In this document: positions 55,015-64,000 of the stretch, piece after piece
Position numbering within the stretch: position 1 is the stretch's first letter
Layout of the letters: every line of letters starts with the position of its first letter
Source: Gammaproteobacteria bacterium
GTDB taxonomy: Bacteria; Pseudomonadota; Gammaproteobacteria; Steroidobacterales; Steroidobacteraceae
Assembly (NCBI GenBank): GCA_947452065.1
Contig: CANGBB010000006.1
Span: 62,001-126,000, forward strand
Length of the DNA: 64,000 bases
Direction of reading: 5' to 3'
The notes under the pieces: model-generated
Database searches by the model: none
What the model was told of the DNA's origin: nothing
Seen by the model: only the letters and a program-made list of their open reading frames with translations
Translations under genes and position numbers: made by a program

Positions 55015-56340
55015 TCAGTCGCTGCGGATTCCAGAGGTTCTCTGGTCTTCGTAGCGGCGTCCGAGTAGCACTGCAATCCTGAACCACAGCAGCGATACGA
55101 TCGCACCGAATATCGCCAGTCCGGCCACACCAAGGGGCAATATGGTCGAGCTGATCCACGCCGAAGTCAGGTCACCGAAGCGGTAGACCACGGTGTCGAT
55201 CACGTTCTTGGCCTTGTAGCGGCTGTCTTGGTCGACAACGGTGAACAGCATCTCCCGCGTCGGCTTCGCGACCGCATATTCAGCGATGCGCCGCACGATC
55301 TGAATGCCTCCCAGTACCAGCAGTACCGGAGAGAACACCACCGCGAGGAAGGCTACGATCATCAGAACGGGGTTGAGCAACAGTCCGGCGCCGACGCCAA
55401 ACCGCTTGATGATCCGCCCTGTGCCGAATAGCTGCAGGAACACTGCGCCACAGTTCACTGCCAGATCGATGTTTGCGTACGCCTGTGTTCGGGCGTCACG
55501 ACTGTCAAATGCATTCTTGATCAGATCGCCGAGCTGGAAGTAGACGATGGTGGAGATCCAAGTCATCAATAGCAGGAAGCCTGCGAGCAGCAGCAGGTAG
55601 GGCGAGCGGAACAGCAGGCGGAAGCCGTCGATTGCGCTGCCGCCCAGTCGGTGATCAAGCGTCGTGCTCTGTGCCTCGCCGCCCATGGCCGCCATCAGGC
55701 GCGGCTTCTCGCCGGCCAGCAGACGCACCAGCAATGCCGTGATCGCAAAGCCCGATGCAGCTATCAGCATCAGTCCGTTGTTGCCGACCGTTTTTACAAA
55801 AGCCGTGGCGATCAGCGGCCCGATCACGCCACCGATGCTGCCACCCGCTGCGATGAAGCCAAACAGCCGCTTGGCTTGCGTGCGCGAGAAGATATCGGAC
55901 ATGAAGGACCAGAACACTGAAATGATCAGAATGTTGAAGGTGCTGACCCAGATGTAGAAAGCTGCAGCCACCCAGCGGTCTCGGTCTTCACCCAGGCCGG
56001 TGAACAGCCAGTAGAACCCGAGAATCGTTAGCGCAATGAAGCCGTAGACCCAGGGCAGGAAAGTGGAAAGCCGGATGCGGGCGGCAAACCAGGAATAAAT
56101 CGGTGCGAAAAGCAGACTGGCGAAGAATGTTCCAGTGAACAGTTCCTGCAGACGATCAACGCCATAGACCGTGCCCATCGCGTCGCGCACCGGCTTGATA
56201 ACCGAGTAGCTTCCGAACAGGAAAACGAAGAACAGCACTGACAGCACAACCGCACGCAGCTCCTGCGGTTCAATGACCGCGGCTGACTTAAAAAAGCGGG
56301 CGAGGAAATTCGGCTGACTGGGCGGATGGTTATTGTTCAT
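55015..56340 (-). CDS. Major facilitator transporter, NTP/NDP-exchange-like
   Basis: 441 aa polytopic membrane protein with about 12 helices. The start region (RAVVLSVLFFVFLFGSYSVIKPVRDAMG) resembles the family annotated as NTP/NDP exchange transporters in free-living proteobacteria, distant relatives of the nucleotide carriers of intracellular bacteria. Other conserved stretches are SVFWSFMSDIFSRTQAKRLFGFIAAGGSIGG and AKPTREMLFTVV. Substrate cannot be read from the sequence; free-living members are uncharacterised as far as I know. It converges with the TetR gene (six-base gap). ATG 56340 is chosen over ATG 56355. Confidence 0.8.
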   Translation of the reverse strand: MNNNHPPSQPNFLARFFKSAAVIEPQELRAVVLSVLFFVFLFGSYSVIKPVRDAMGTVYGVDRLQELFTGTFFASLLFAPIYSWFAARIRLSTFLPWVYGFIALTILGFYWLFTGLGEDRDRWVAAAFYIWVSTFNILIISVFWSFMSDIFSRTQAKRLFGFIAAGGSIGGVIGPLIATAFVKTVGNNGLMLIAASGFAITALLVRLLAGEKPRLMAAMGGEAQSTTLDHRLGGSAIDGFRLLFRSPYLLLLAGFLLLMTWISTIVYFQLGDLIKNAFDSRDARTQAYANIDLAVNCGAVFLQLFGTGRIIKRFGVGAGLLLNPVLMIVAFLAVVFSPVLLVLGGIQIVRRIAEYAVAKPTREMLFTVVDQDSRYKAKNVIDTVVYRFGDLTSAWISSTILPLGVAGLAIFGAIVSLLWFRIAVLLGRRYEDQRTSGIRSD

Positions 56341-56460
56341 GTCGGACCTTCCCAATGGAGGGGGCGAGTATAGCCGGAAGAGTGTGAGGTTCTGCCAAGT
56401 GCGCCAACCTGCCTGAGTTGTTTCTTCGCGCGGGCTTCAGTCAGTCTCAGCTATCGAAGT

Positions 56461-56928
56461 TCACGGGCGGCGTAATAGACGCGCTTTCTGGCGTTGCCAG
56501 TCCCGATCCTTATCCGTTGCCCGCTTGTCATGCTGCTGCTTGCCTTTGGCCAGACCGATCTGCAGTTTGGCGCGACCATTCTTCCAATACATTTCTGTTG
56601 GCACGATCGTGTAGCCGCGTCGTTCGACGGCGCCGACTAGATGGTCCAACTGGTTCCGGTGCAGCAGCAGTTTGCGGGTGCGAACGGGATCGGCCGGCTT
56701 GTGGGTAGAAGTGGTCTTCAGCGGCGAGATATGGGCGCCGGTGAGGAAGGCTTCATTGTTGCGGAGGAAAACGTAGGCTTCCGACAACTGGCCGCGACCG
56801 GCGCGTAGCGCCTTCACCTCCCATCCCTCCAGCGCAAGGCCGGCCTCGAGGCGCTCTTCAATGAAGTAGTCATGCCGCGCCCGGCGATTCTCGGCAATCA
56901 TTCGTGGAGCGGTCTGTTCCTTGGCCAT
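56461..56928 (-). CDS. smpB: SsrA-binding protein SmpB
   Basis: Binds tmRNA and brings it to stalled ribosomes. The family N-terminus [25 protein letters not shown] and the basic C-terminal tail (KGKQQHDKR...[14 protein letters not shown]) are present. Length 155 aa. The tmRNA gene itself is not next to it. Divergent from ratA. Confidence 0.95.
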   Translation of the reverse strand: MAKEQTAPRMIAENRRARHDYFIEERLEAGLALEGWEVKALRAGRGQLSEAYVFLRNNEAFLTGAHISPLKTTSTHKPADPVRTRKLLLHRNQLDHLVGAVERRGYTIVPTEMYWKNGRAKLQIGLAKGKQQHDKRATDKDRDWQRQKARLLRRP

Positions 56929-57069
56929 CCGCTATTCTAGATCGAAGCGATACAATTCACCGAGCCGAACGAGGATGCCCGTCGTACTGCGGCTTTGGGA
57001 GCTTAAAGATGACCAGCCGAGCCCTGTTGTGCATTTGCCCGGCAATCGTGCCGTGAGGCCCTGAGAGCC

Positions 57070-57519
57070 ATGCACGAATTGCGTCGCAGTGCCATCGTGG
57101 CCCAGCCAGTCGATGCGCTTATCGCGCTGGTGGGTGACATCGAGCGTTACCCTGAGTTTGTGCCGGGCTGCGAGTCCGCCCAGATCCTCGAGCGAAACGG
57201 TGAAGAGATCGTGGCGCGTCTCGGCGTGCGGCGCGGGTCGCTCACGACCTCATTCACGACGCGTAACCGTCTCATTGGTAACCAGTCGCTGCACATGCGT
57301 CTGGTCGACGGCCCCTTCAAGCATTTTGAAGGGTACTGGCACTTCCGCCCGCTGACCGGTGAGTCCTCGGAGATTGAGCTGCAGCTGTCCTATCAGTTCT
57401 CCAATCCCCTCAAACGCGCCATTTTGCAGCCATTGTTTGCCGGGATCGCCGAGCAGATGGTGCGGGCTTTCGTGCAACGGGCCCAGTCATCGGCATCGCT
57501 CCCAGACCGTCATGAGTGA
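57070..57519 (+). CDS. ratA: RatA/COQ10-type START-domain protein
   Basis: 149 aa with the polyketide-cyclase/START fold: DIERYPEFVPGC near residue 28 and FKHFEGYWHFRP further on. In E. coli the homologue RatA was reported to block ribosome subunit joining; the wider family (COQ10) is linked to ubiquinone. Both roles are possible. It overlaps ratB by eight bases and is divergent from smpB, the standard gammaproteobacterial layout. Confidence 0.88.
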   Translation: MHELRRSAIVAQPVDALIALVGDIERYPEFVPGCESAQILERNGEEIVARLGVRRGSLTTSFTTRNRLIGNQSLHMRLVDGPFKHFEGYWHFRPLTGESSEIELQLSYQFSNPLKRAILQPLFAGIAEQMVRAFVQRAQSSASLPDRHE

Positions 57520-57832
57520 TCCCACGGGGCCGGTCACTATCGACTGCGAATTGGTGGCCGACGTCATGCCGCGACCCCGGCATATCAACTTGAAACTGTT
57601 GGCCGGAGCGACCGTTTCAGATGCCGTCGACGCAGCCTGCGAGGCCTGGGGTGAGGCGGGCCAGGCATGTCGCCAGCTCGCAGTGGGCGTTTGGGGGGAG
57701 GCGGTCCAGCCGACCCGACCGCTGCGCAGCGGTGATCGCGTCGAACTGTATCGTCAGCTGCCCAACGATCCGCGCGCGGCTCGACGCGCGAGAGCCTCCG
57801 GCGTTCGGGGTCAGTCCCGGTCGAGCCGGTGA
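57512..57832 (+). CDS. ratB: RatB/RnfH-family protein
   Basis: 106 aa ubiquitin-fold-like protein of the UPF0125/RnfH family, with LKLLAGATVSDAV and GDRVELYRQLPNDPRAARRARA near the C-terminus. The function is not well established. The ATG at 57512 overlaps the end of ratA. Its stop codon touches the bamE stop codon on the other strand. Confidence 0.88.
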   Translation: MSDPTGPVTIDCELVADVMPRPRHINLKLLAGATVSDAVDAACEAWGEAGQACRQLAVGVWGEAVQPTRPLRSGDRVELYRQLPNDPRAARRARASGVRGQSRSSR

Positions 57833-58225
57833 TCAGGCGCCGGGCGCGTTGACTGGACGGCGGCTGATGGGTTCTGTGACGTCTTCCTTGACGTCGCTGG
57901 TCACATGGTCAACCACGTCGTCCTTGAAGAAGATCGTGGCGTGCAAAGTCTTGGGCACCTGCAGCCGGCGCAGCTTCAGGTAATAGGTGTAATCCCAGCG
58001 GTCGTTGTCGAAGGCCCCAGGCACGATGGGGGTGCCCAGCAGGAATCTCACCTGGGCTCGCGTCATGCCCGGCTTCACTTGGGCGATTTTCTCGTGGTCC
58101 AGATGGTTGCCTTGCTGGATGGGCAGCCGGTAAACGCATCCGGCGAGCAGCAGGACCGATACCAGCAGCCCGGCCAGCAATTTGTGGCCAGGACGGTGCG
58201 CAGCGGCGGGGTCGATGAGGTTCAT
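57833..58225 (-). CDS. bamE: Outer membrane assembly lipoprotein BamE
   Basis: Accessory lipoprotein of the BAM complex. The lipobox LLAGC places the lipidated residue at Cys30, and the SmpA/OmlA signature QVKPGMTRAQVRFLLGTP is intact. Length 130 aa from the ATG at 58225. It is divergent from fur with a 53-base gap and convergent with ratB, whose stop codon is adjacent. Confidence 0.93.
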   Translation of the reverse strand: MNLIDPAAAHRPGHKLLAGLLVSVLLLAGCVYRLPIQQGNHLDHEKIAQVKPGMTRAQVRFLLGTPIVPGAFDNDRWDYTYYLKLRRLQVPKTLHATIFFKDDVVDHVTSDVKEDVTEPISRRPVNAPGA

Positions 58226-58278
58226 GTCCGGCATGATACCGTAAGTGCCTGTGAACCTGAGACTGGCAGAGACCATCC

Positions 58279-58755
58279 ATGCAAAGCCATGACCTGCGCA
58301 AGGCGGGGCTGAAAGTCACGCTGCCGCGGCTCCGGATCGTTGAAATCCTCGAGCGCTCGCGGCCCCAGCATCTGTCCGCAGAAGAAATCTACCAGCGGCT
58401 GCTTCAATCCCATGAGGATATCGGGCTGGCCACCGTCTATCGCGTGTTGACCCAGTTCGAGGCAGCTGGCTTGGTCAGCCGCCGGCATTTCGCCAACGGT
58501 CTGGCGGTTTTCGAGCTCAACGAAGGTGCTCACCACGATCATATTGTCTGTATGGACTGTGGACACGTCGAAGAGTTCTTCGATCGGGATATCGAGGCTC
58601 GTCAGGATGCGGTGGCCGAAGCGCTCGGCTTCCGCATCAAGGAGCACGCTTTGGTGCTTTACGGCCAGTGCCAGCGGACTGATTGCCCGCACCGCGATCG
58701 CTTGCAGCCGCCCGCTCCAGCATCTCCAGAGCATGGGCGCGAGCCCGGGCCGTAA
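58279..58755 (+). CDS. fur: Ferric uptake regulator Fur
   Basis: Iron-responsive repressor, 158 aa. The winged helix has the recognition segment SHEDIGLATVYRVLTQFEAAGLV; metal ligands include HHDHIVCMDCG (about residues 86-96) and a second cysteine pair in CQRTDCPHR near residue 135. The last ~40 codons (58637-58755) overlap recN on the other strand by 119 bases, so the C-terminal tail, longer than E. coli Fur by about ten residues, is constrained by two genes. Confidence 0.93.
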   Translation: MQSHDLRKAGLKVTLPRLRIVEILERSRPQHLSAEEIYQRLLQSHEDIGLATVYRVLTQFEAAGLVSRRHFANGLAVFELNEGAHHDHIVCMDCGHVEEFFDRDIEARQDAVAEALGFRIKEHALVLYGQCQRTDCPHRDRLQPPAPASPEHGREPGP

Positions 58756-60373
58756 CTTCAACCCCACCCAGCATTCGCGATATTTCCTCGACCCGGCCAT
58801 CTCCGGTGAGTGAGGTCACCTGCGTGCGCGTCGATCGGCCATCGCTGAGCTTGCTGACACGGAAATGTTGATGACCCTGTGACGCCACCTGCGGCAGATG
58901 TGTGACGCAAAGCACCTGACGGCCGGTGCCGAGCGCGCGCAGCTCACGACCAACGATTTCAGCCACGGCGCCGCCAACGCCGGTATCCACCTCGTCGAAG
59001 ACCATGCACGGCGCCGCGTCCCGGGCGCAGGCGACCTGCACAGCCAGTGACAAGCGTGCCAGTTCGCCACCCGAGGCGACCTTGGCGACGGGTCGTTGCG
59101 GCTGACCGGGGTTGGTCGAGACCAGAAAGCTGATGCGGTCGATCCCGTGGGATGTCGGCTCGCCTTCGGGCTGCGCTTCCAAGGTTACAAAGAATCGCCC
59201 GCCGGACATTCCCAATTCCTGCATGTGTGCCGAGACCTCACGCGCCAGCTTACCGGCCGCTGTCGAGCGTGCTGCTGAGAGTGCTTGGGCCAGTTCTTTG
59301 TAATGGGCCAATGCCGCGGCCTGTTCGGTTCGTACCGTGGCCAGATCACCGGCAGAACTCTCCAGTGTGGCCAGTTCATCGCGCAGCGCTGCATGGCGTT
59401 CGTTGAGCGCTTCGGGACCGACGCGGTGTTTGCGGGCCAACTCCTCGATGGCGGCCAGACGCTTTTCGACCAAGTCCTGACGCGCCGGATCGACGTCCAG
59501 AGTGTCGAGATAATGGGTCAGCGACTGAGCTGCATCCTTGAGCAGTACGGCGGCCTCGTCCAGCGGTGCGGCCAGCTGATCCAGTCCCTGATCCAGAGTG
59601 GCCACACCACGCAGGCTTCCCTGAGCGCGTGCCAGCAGGCTGTAGGCATTGCCGGATTCGGAATCGTAGAGCGCGTCGAGCGCTGCGTGAGCTGCCAGGG
59701 CCAGCCGACTGCGATGGCTTACCCGCGAGCGCTCTGCCGTGAGATCGGCCACTTCGCTGGCTCCAAGCTGGAGCGCGTCGAGCTCTCCGACTTGGTATCG
59801 CAGCAGATCCCGGCGCGCCTCGTGATCGCGGCTCGCAGCCTCCAAGGTCTGCGCACGCGTCAGGAGAGTGTGCCAGACCGCATAAGCGGCCTGCACCTCG
59901 TCAGCCAGCGGCTGATGGCGACCGTAACTATCGACCAGCTGGCGTTGCGTGGCGGGGCGCAGCAGGGACTGAAATTCGTGCTGGCCGTGGATATCGATGA
60001 GACGTTCTGCAACCTGTCGCAGAACCTGTAAGGGGACACTCTGGCCGCCAAGCCAGCAGCGACTCCGGCCATCGGCGCCGACCACCCGGCGCAGGAGCAG
60101 TTCCCCCTCGGTACTGATCGATTGCTCATCCAGCAGGTGGCGAAGTTCGGCGCTGATGCGACTGATCTCGAAGCTGGCCGTTACATCGGCGCGTTCGGCA
60201 CCCGCGCGGACGACTTCGGCGCCCGCTCGCCCGCCGGCCAGCAGTTCGAGCGCATCGACGAGGATGGACTTGCCGGCACCGGTTTCGCCGGTGAGTACGC
60301 TCATCCCGGGGGCGAAGTCCAGCTCCAGCGAATCAATGATCGCAAAGTCACGGATCTGCAGGTGGCGCAACAC
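58637..60373 (-). CDS. recN: DNA repair protein RecN
   Basis: SMC-like ATPase for double-strand break repair, 578 aa (E. coli RecN is about 553). Walker A GETGAGKSILVDAL near residue 30, central coiled coil, and Walker B/signature region VASGGELARLSLAVQ and VFDEVDTGVGG. The normal C-terminus (RAHALEMLERAA) is followed by about 25 basic residues encoded opposite the fur gene. It lies downstream of nadK on the same strand with a 12-base gap, as in many gammaproteobacteria. Confidence 0.94.
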   Translation of the reverse strand: MLRHLQIRDFAIIDSLELDFAPGMSVLTGETGAGKSILVDALELLAGGRAGAEVVRAGAERADVTASFEISRISAELRHLLDEQSISTEGELLLRRVVGADGRSRCWLGGQSVPLQVLRQVAERLIDIHGQHEFQSLLRPATQRQLVDSYGRHQPLADEVQAAYAVWHTLLTRAQTLEAASRDHEARRDLLRYQVGELDALQLGASEVADLTAERSRVSHRSRLALAAHAALDALYDSESGNAYSLLARAQGSLRGVATLDQGLDQLAAPLDEAAVLLKDAAQSLTHYLDTLDVDPARQDLVEKRLAAIEELARKHRVGPEALNERHAALRDELATLESSAGDLATVRTEQAAALAHYKELAQALSAARSTAAGKLAREVSAHMQELGMSGGRFFVTLEAQPEGEPTSHGIDRISFLVSTNPGQPQRPVAKVASGGELARLSLAVQVACARDAAPCMVFDEVDTGVGGAVAEIVGRELRALGTGRQVLCVTHLPQVASQGHQHFRVSKLSDGRSTRTQVTSLTGDGRVEEISRMLGGVEVTARARAHALEMLERAAASDRGAGNQSAGTGRKAPKRAP

Positions 60374-60385
60374 GCGGTGCGGTTC

Positions 60386-61273
60386 CTAGCGCTCGTGCTG
60401 ATCGGCGCCGCGGCCCCAGCGCAACTTCGAGCGCAGCAACCGGAAATAGTCATAGCCCGGCGGGTGGAGGAGGGTGACACGGCGCTCGCTGGTGCTGATC
60501 TGCAGCTGATCGCCCGGTCCCATGTCTCCGAGCAGCGCGCCGTCACAGGTGACATCAGCGCGGCCCTCGCCCTGCGAGATCAGATTAATTTCGACCTTGG
60601 CATCGCCCGGAATGACGATCGGGCGATCCGATAGTGTGTGCGGGCAGATGGGTACCATCAGCAGCACATTCAGGCGCGGATCGATGATGGGTCCGCCGCA
60701 GGACAGGGCGTAGGCGGTGGAGCCGGTGGCTGTGGCCACCACGAAACCATCGCCGCTGTGACTGTTGACGTAACTGCCGCTGACATGGGTCTCGAAGTCC
60801 AGCATGCGGCCGGTCTCACGCCGCAGCAGCACGACATCGTTCAGGGCATTCAGCGTCACAGTGCCGCGGCTGCGCACCAGTCGTGCCTCAAGCAGGGCGC
60901 GTCGGTCCGCGGTGTATTGGCCCGCCAGTAGGGCCTCCACGCAGCCAGCCATTTCCTGCGGTGAGACATCCGTCAGAAATCCGAGACGCCCACGGTTGAT
61001 GCCCATCAGCGGCACATCGTGAGGCGCGACCATCCGTGCACTTTGCAGCAGCGTGCCGTCGCCACCGATCGAGAAAACCAGCTTGGCCTGGCGCGGCAAA
61101 TCGGCGCGCGGCACCCGCGGCAGGCCGGGTAGGGCGCCCGGAGCGTCCTCGGTGGCGATCAGGACCGTGACTCCGTGGCGCTGCAGCTCGCTGCTGAGCA
61201 GCGCGGCACAGTCGGCGACTCTCGGCTCGCCAAGCTGACCGGTGATTGCGCAAACGTCGAACTTGAGTGACAT
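60386..61273 (-). CDS. nadK: NAD kinase
   Basis: Phosphorylates NAD to NADP. GGDGT (in FSIGGDGTLLQSA) and GINRGRLGFLTD are the family signatures, and TGSTAYALSCGGPI follows. The start at 61273 (MSLKFDVCA) gives 295 aa, the usual length. The frame is open for another 800 bases upstream, but that part lies opposite hrcA and is not coding. It is divergent from hrcA with 93 bases between starts. Confidence 0.95.
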   Translation of the reverse strand: MSLKFDVCAITGQLGEPRVADCAALLSSELQRHGVTVLIATEDAPGALPGLPRVPRADLPRQAKLVFSIGGDGTLLQSARMVAPHDVPLMGINRGRLGFLTDVSPQEMAGCVEALLAGQYTADRRALLEARLVRSRGTVTLNALNDVVLLRRETGRMLDFETHVSGSYVNSHSGDGFVVATATGSTAYALSCGGPIIDPRLNVLLMVPICPHTLSDRPIVIPGDAKVEINLISQGEGRADVTCDGALLGDMGPGDQLQISTSERRVTLLHPPGYDYFRLLRSKLRWGRGADQHER

Positions 61274-61366
61274 GCCCCCCTTTGTAGCACGGCAGCATGG
61301 CCGCGCCAACGCTTGATACCGGGTGTGCTTGCAGCGATTTGCACGGGTGGGTAGCCTCTTCCGGTC

Positions 61367-62434
61367 ATGACGCAGGATTCCTCTAAAGAAGGTCTGTCCG
61401 AACGGGCGCAGTTGTTGCTGCGCTCGCTGGTGCAGAGCTACATCCGCGATGGGCTGCCGGTCGGTTCGCGAAGCCTGTCGCGCGAGGCCGGGCTGACGCT
61501 GAGTTCGGCAACGGTTCGCAATGTCATGGCGGATCTCGAGGAGCTGGGCTTCGTAACCTCGCCCCATACGTCGGCCGGCCGGGTGCCTACCGACCGGGCC
61601 TACCGCTTCTTCGTCGACTCGCTGCTTCGGGCAGACTTGCCTGCGCCCGGCAGTCTTGAGGCGGAGGAATTGCGTCAGCACATCGGCAGTGCCGGTGATG
61701 ACTCGCGGGCACTGGTGGCGAATGCCAGCCAGCTGCTGTCCAGCATCACCCGTCTGGCCGGCGTGGTGACGATTCCGTTGCCCAAGTCGCAGACGCTCAC
61801 TCAACTCGAGTTCCTGCCGCTTTCGGGCCGTCGGTTGTTGGTGGTGCTGGTCTATGACAATCGCGAAGTGCAGAACCGCATCATCGAGTTGCCGCGCAGC
61901 TATAGCGCCGACGAGCTGCGTCGCGCTGCGGGCTTGCTCAATGCCACCTGCCGCGGCCTGACATTGCCCGAGTTGCGTCAGGAGCTCTTTCGTCAGCTGA
62001 AGGAGTCTCAGGAAAGCCTGAATCGACTGATGCTGGATGCGGTATCCGTGGCGCAGCTGGCTGTCGAGCCGCAAGCCGCGCCGTCAGGCGTTGACTATGT
62101 GATCGCTGGTGAGACCAATCTGATGGGGCTGGCTGAGCTCGGTGGCGTCGACAAGCTCAAGCGCTTGTTCGAGGCTTTCAATGAGCGCCGTGATCTACTC
62201 CAGCTGCTCGATGCCAGCGTGCGCGCCGAGGGTGTGCAGATCTTCATCGGCCATGAATCCGGCTACACCGTGCTCGATGACTGCAGCATTGTTGCCGCCC
62301 CCTACACCACAGATGAGGGCGTGGCCGGTGTGCTGGGCGTGATCGGTCCCACCCGCATGGCCTACGACCGCGTGATCCCGATTGTGGACCTGACCGCGAA
62401 ATTGCTCGGCTCGGCCTTGAACTCCCGGCGCTAG
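61367..62434 (+). CDS. hrcA: Heat-inducible transcription repressor HrcA
   Basis: Repressor of heat-shock genes that binds the CIRCE element, 355 aa. The winged helix region includes YIRDGLPVGSRSLSREAG and SSATVRNVMADLEELGFV; the inserted dimerisation domain is present. First gene of the hrcA-grpE-dnaK run. No canonical CIRCE lies in its 93-base upstream gap or before grpE, although an inverted repeat of different sequence occupies the CIRCE position before grpE. Confidence 0.95.
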   Translation: MTQDSSKEGLSERAQLLLRSLVQSYIRDGLPVGSRSLSREAGLTLSSATVRNVMADLEELGFVTSPHTSAGRVPTDRAYRFFVDSLLRADLPAPGSLEAEELRQHIGSAGDDSRALVANASQLLSSITRLAGVVTIPLPKSQTLTQLEFLPLSGRRLLVVLVYDNREVQNRIIELPRSYSADELRRAAGLLNATCRGLTLPELRQELFRQLKESQESLNRLMLDAVSVAQLAVEPQAAPSGVDYVIAGETNLMGLAELGGVDKLKRLFEAFNERRDLLQLLDASVRAEGVQIFIGHESGYTVLDDCSIVAAPYTTDEGVAGVLGVIGPTRMAYDRVIPIVDLTAKLLGSALNSRR

Positions 62435-62441
62435 CCCCCAC
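62416..62441 (+). promoter_or_regulatory. Sigma-32-type heat-shock promoter of grpE
   Basis: CTTGAA (62416-62421) inside the last codons of hrcA, a 14-base spacer and CCCCAC (62436-62441), five of six matches to CCCCAT. Predicted transcription start near 62448, leaving a leader of about 95 bases before grpE. Confidence 0.65.
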
Positions 62442-62492
62442 ATTGCAGAGCTTCTCAACCTGCGTCGCCACCGCTGATTTGCGTGAGGCGCG

Positions 62493-62522
62493 TTAGATTA
62501 TTGGCGCAAGACAATGATCTAA
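62493..62522. repeat. 11-bp inverted repeat in the grpE leader
   Basis: TTAGATTATTG (62493-62503), eight-base spacer, CAATGATCTAA (62512-62522); the one DNA mismatch becomes a G-U pair in RNA, so the transcript can form an 11-bp hairpin. It lies between the promoter and the ribosome binding site (GGAG at 62535), where CIRCE operators sit, and shares only their outer bases (TTAG...CTAA). Confidence 0.6.
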
Positions 62523-62543
62523 TTGTATTTATTTGGAGTATTC

Positions 62544-64000
<1,457 letters not shown>

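Noticed and set aside
56929-57069. tmRNA (ssrA) gene next to smpB
   Set aside because: The 141-base gap is too short and has no tRNA-like ends or proteolysis-tag frame.
61274-61366. Canonical CIRCE element upstream of hrcA
   Set aside because: TAGCAC and GCTT fragments occur, but no 9-9-9 inverted repeat can be drawn.
61274-62074. Long upstream extension of nadK on the minus strand
   Set aside because: It lies opposite hrcA. NadK has its canonical N-terminus at 61273 and normal length from there.

Overview
The window looks like the core chromosome of a GC-rich gammaproteobacterium. The evidence is the gene order: prmB-aroC-asd-fimV-truA-accD-folC-dedD-cvpA-purF, tig-clpP-clpX-lon-ppiD, mltD-yafS-rnhA-dnaQ, smpB/ratA-ratB, bamE/fur, nadK-recN and hrcA-grpE-dnaK. 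The layout recalls the Xanthomonadales/Nevskiales/Steroidobacterales side of the class, but no rRNA or other species marker is present, so I do not go further. No phage, insertion sequence, CRISPR array or rRNA operon was seen, and no gene-free stretch exceeds 300 bases; the longest is 276 bases at 54073-54348.

Layout. 1-5.7 kb: SCO1-like chaperone (cut by the window edge) head to head with prmB, then aroC, asd and fimV. 5.7-11.4 kb: truA-accD-folC-dedD-cvpA-purF. 11.5-17 kb: a pseudo-receiver Ser/Thr kinase overlapping miaE, lpxH on the other strand, then gltX-cysS. 17-21.6 kb: a leftward four-gene sugar cassette made of a ColD-type PLP dehydratase, an SDR and two glycosyltransferases, next to folD. 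22.6-23.0 kb: tRNA-Pro, -Arg, -His and -Lys. 23-28 kb: a diheme cytochrome c, a FixL/FixJ pair whose first PAS domain keeps the haem-pocket residues, and two tandem universal stress proteins. 28-36.5 kb: tRNA-Leu, tig-clpP-clpX-lon, tRNA-Val and tRNA-Asp, ppiD. 36.5-42.8 kb: fabI, mltD, yafS-like, rnhA, dnaQ, pgi. 42.9-48 kb: gmd and fcl (GDP-deoxyhexose synthesis), a small ABM protein, a fatty-acyl desaturase and an OmpR-type two-component system. 48-56.4 kb: a DEAD-box helicase, a metal-uptake operon (small exported protein, porin, ZnuA-like binding protein, ZnuB-like permease, no ATPase gene), cytochrome b561 and cytochrome c', a TetR regulator and an NTP/NDP-exchange-like transporter. 56.4-64 kb: smpB, ratAB, bamE, fur, recN, nadK, hrcA, grpE and dnaK (cut by the right edge).

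Most of the window is housekeeping. The parts most worth following are: (i) the ColD-like cassette, whose active-site lysine is replaced by histidine as in GDP-colitose synthesis, with Gmd and Fcl about 21 kb away; (ii) the pseudo-receiver kinase coupled to miaE; (iii) the haem-type FixLJ beside stress proteins and a diheme cytochrome with no methionine available for its second haem; (iv) heat-shock control, with three strong sigma-32-type promoters before lon, grpE and dnaK, plus a CIRCE-positioned inverted repeat of different sequence in the grpE leader; and (v) long tail-to-tail overlaps such as fur/recN (119 bp). All calls come from reading the sequence and from recalled family motifs; no database search was run.
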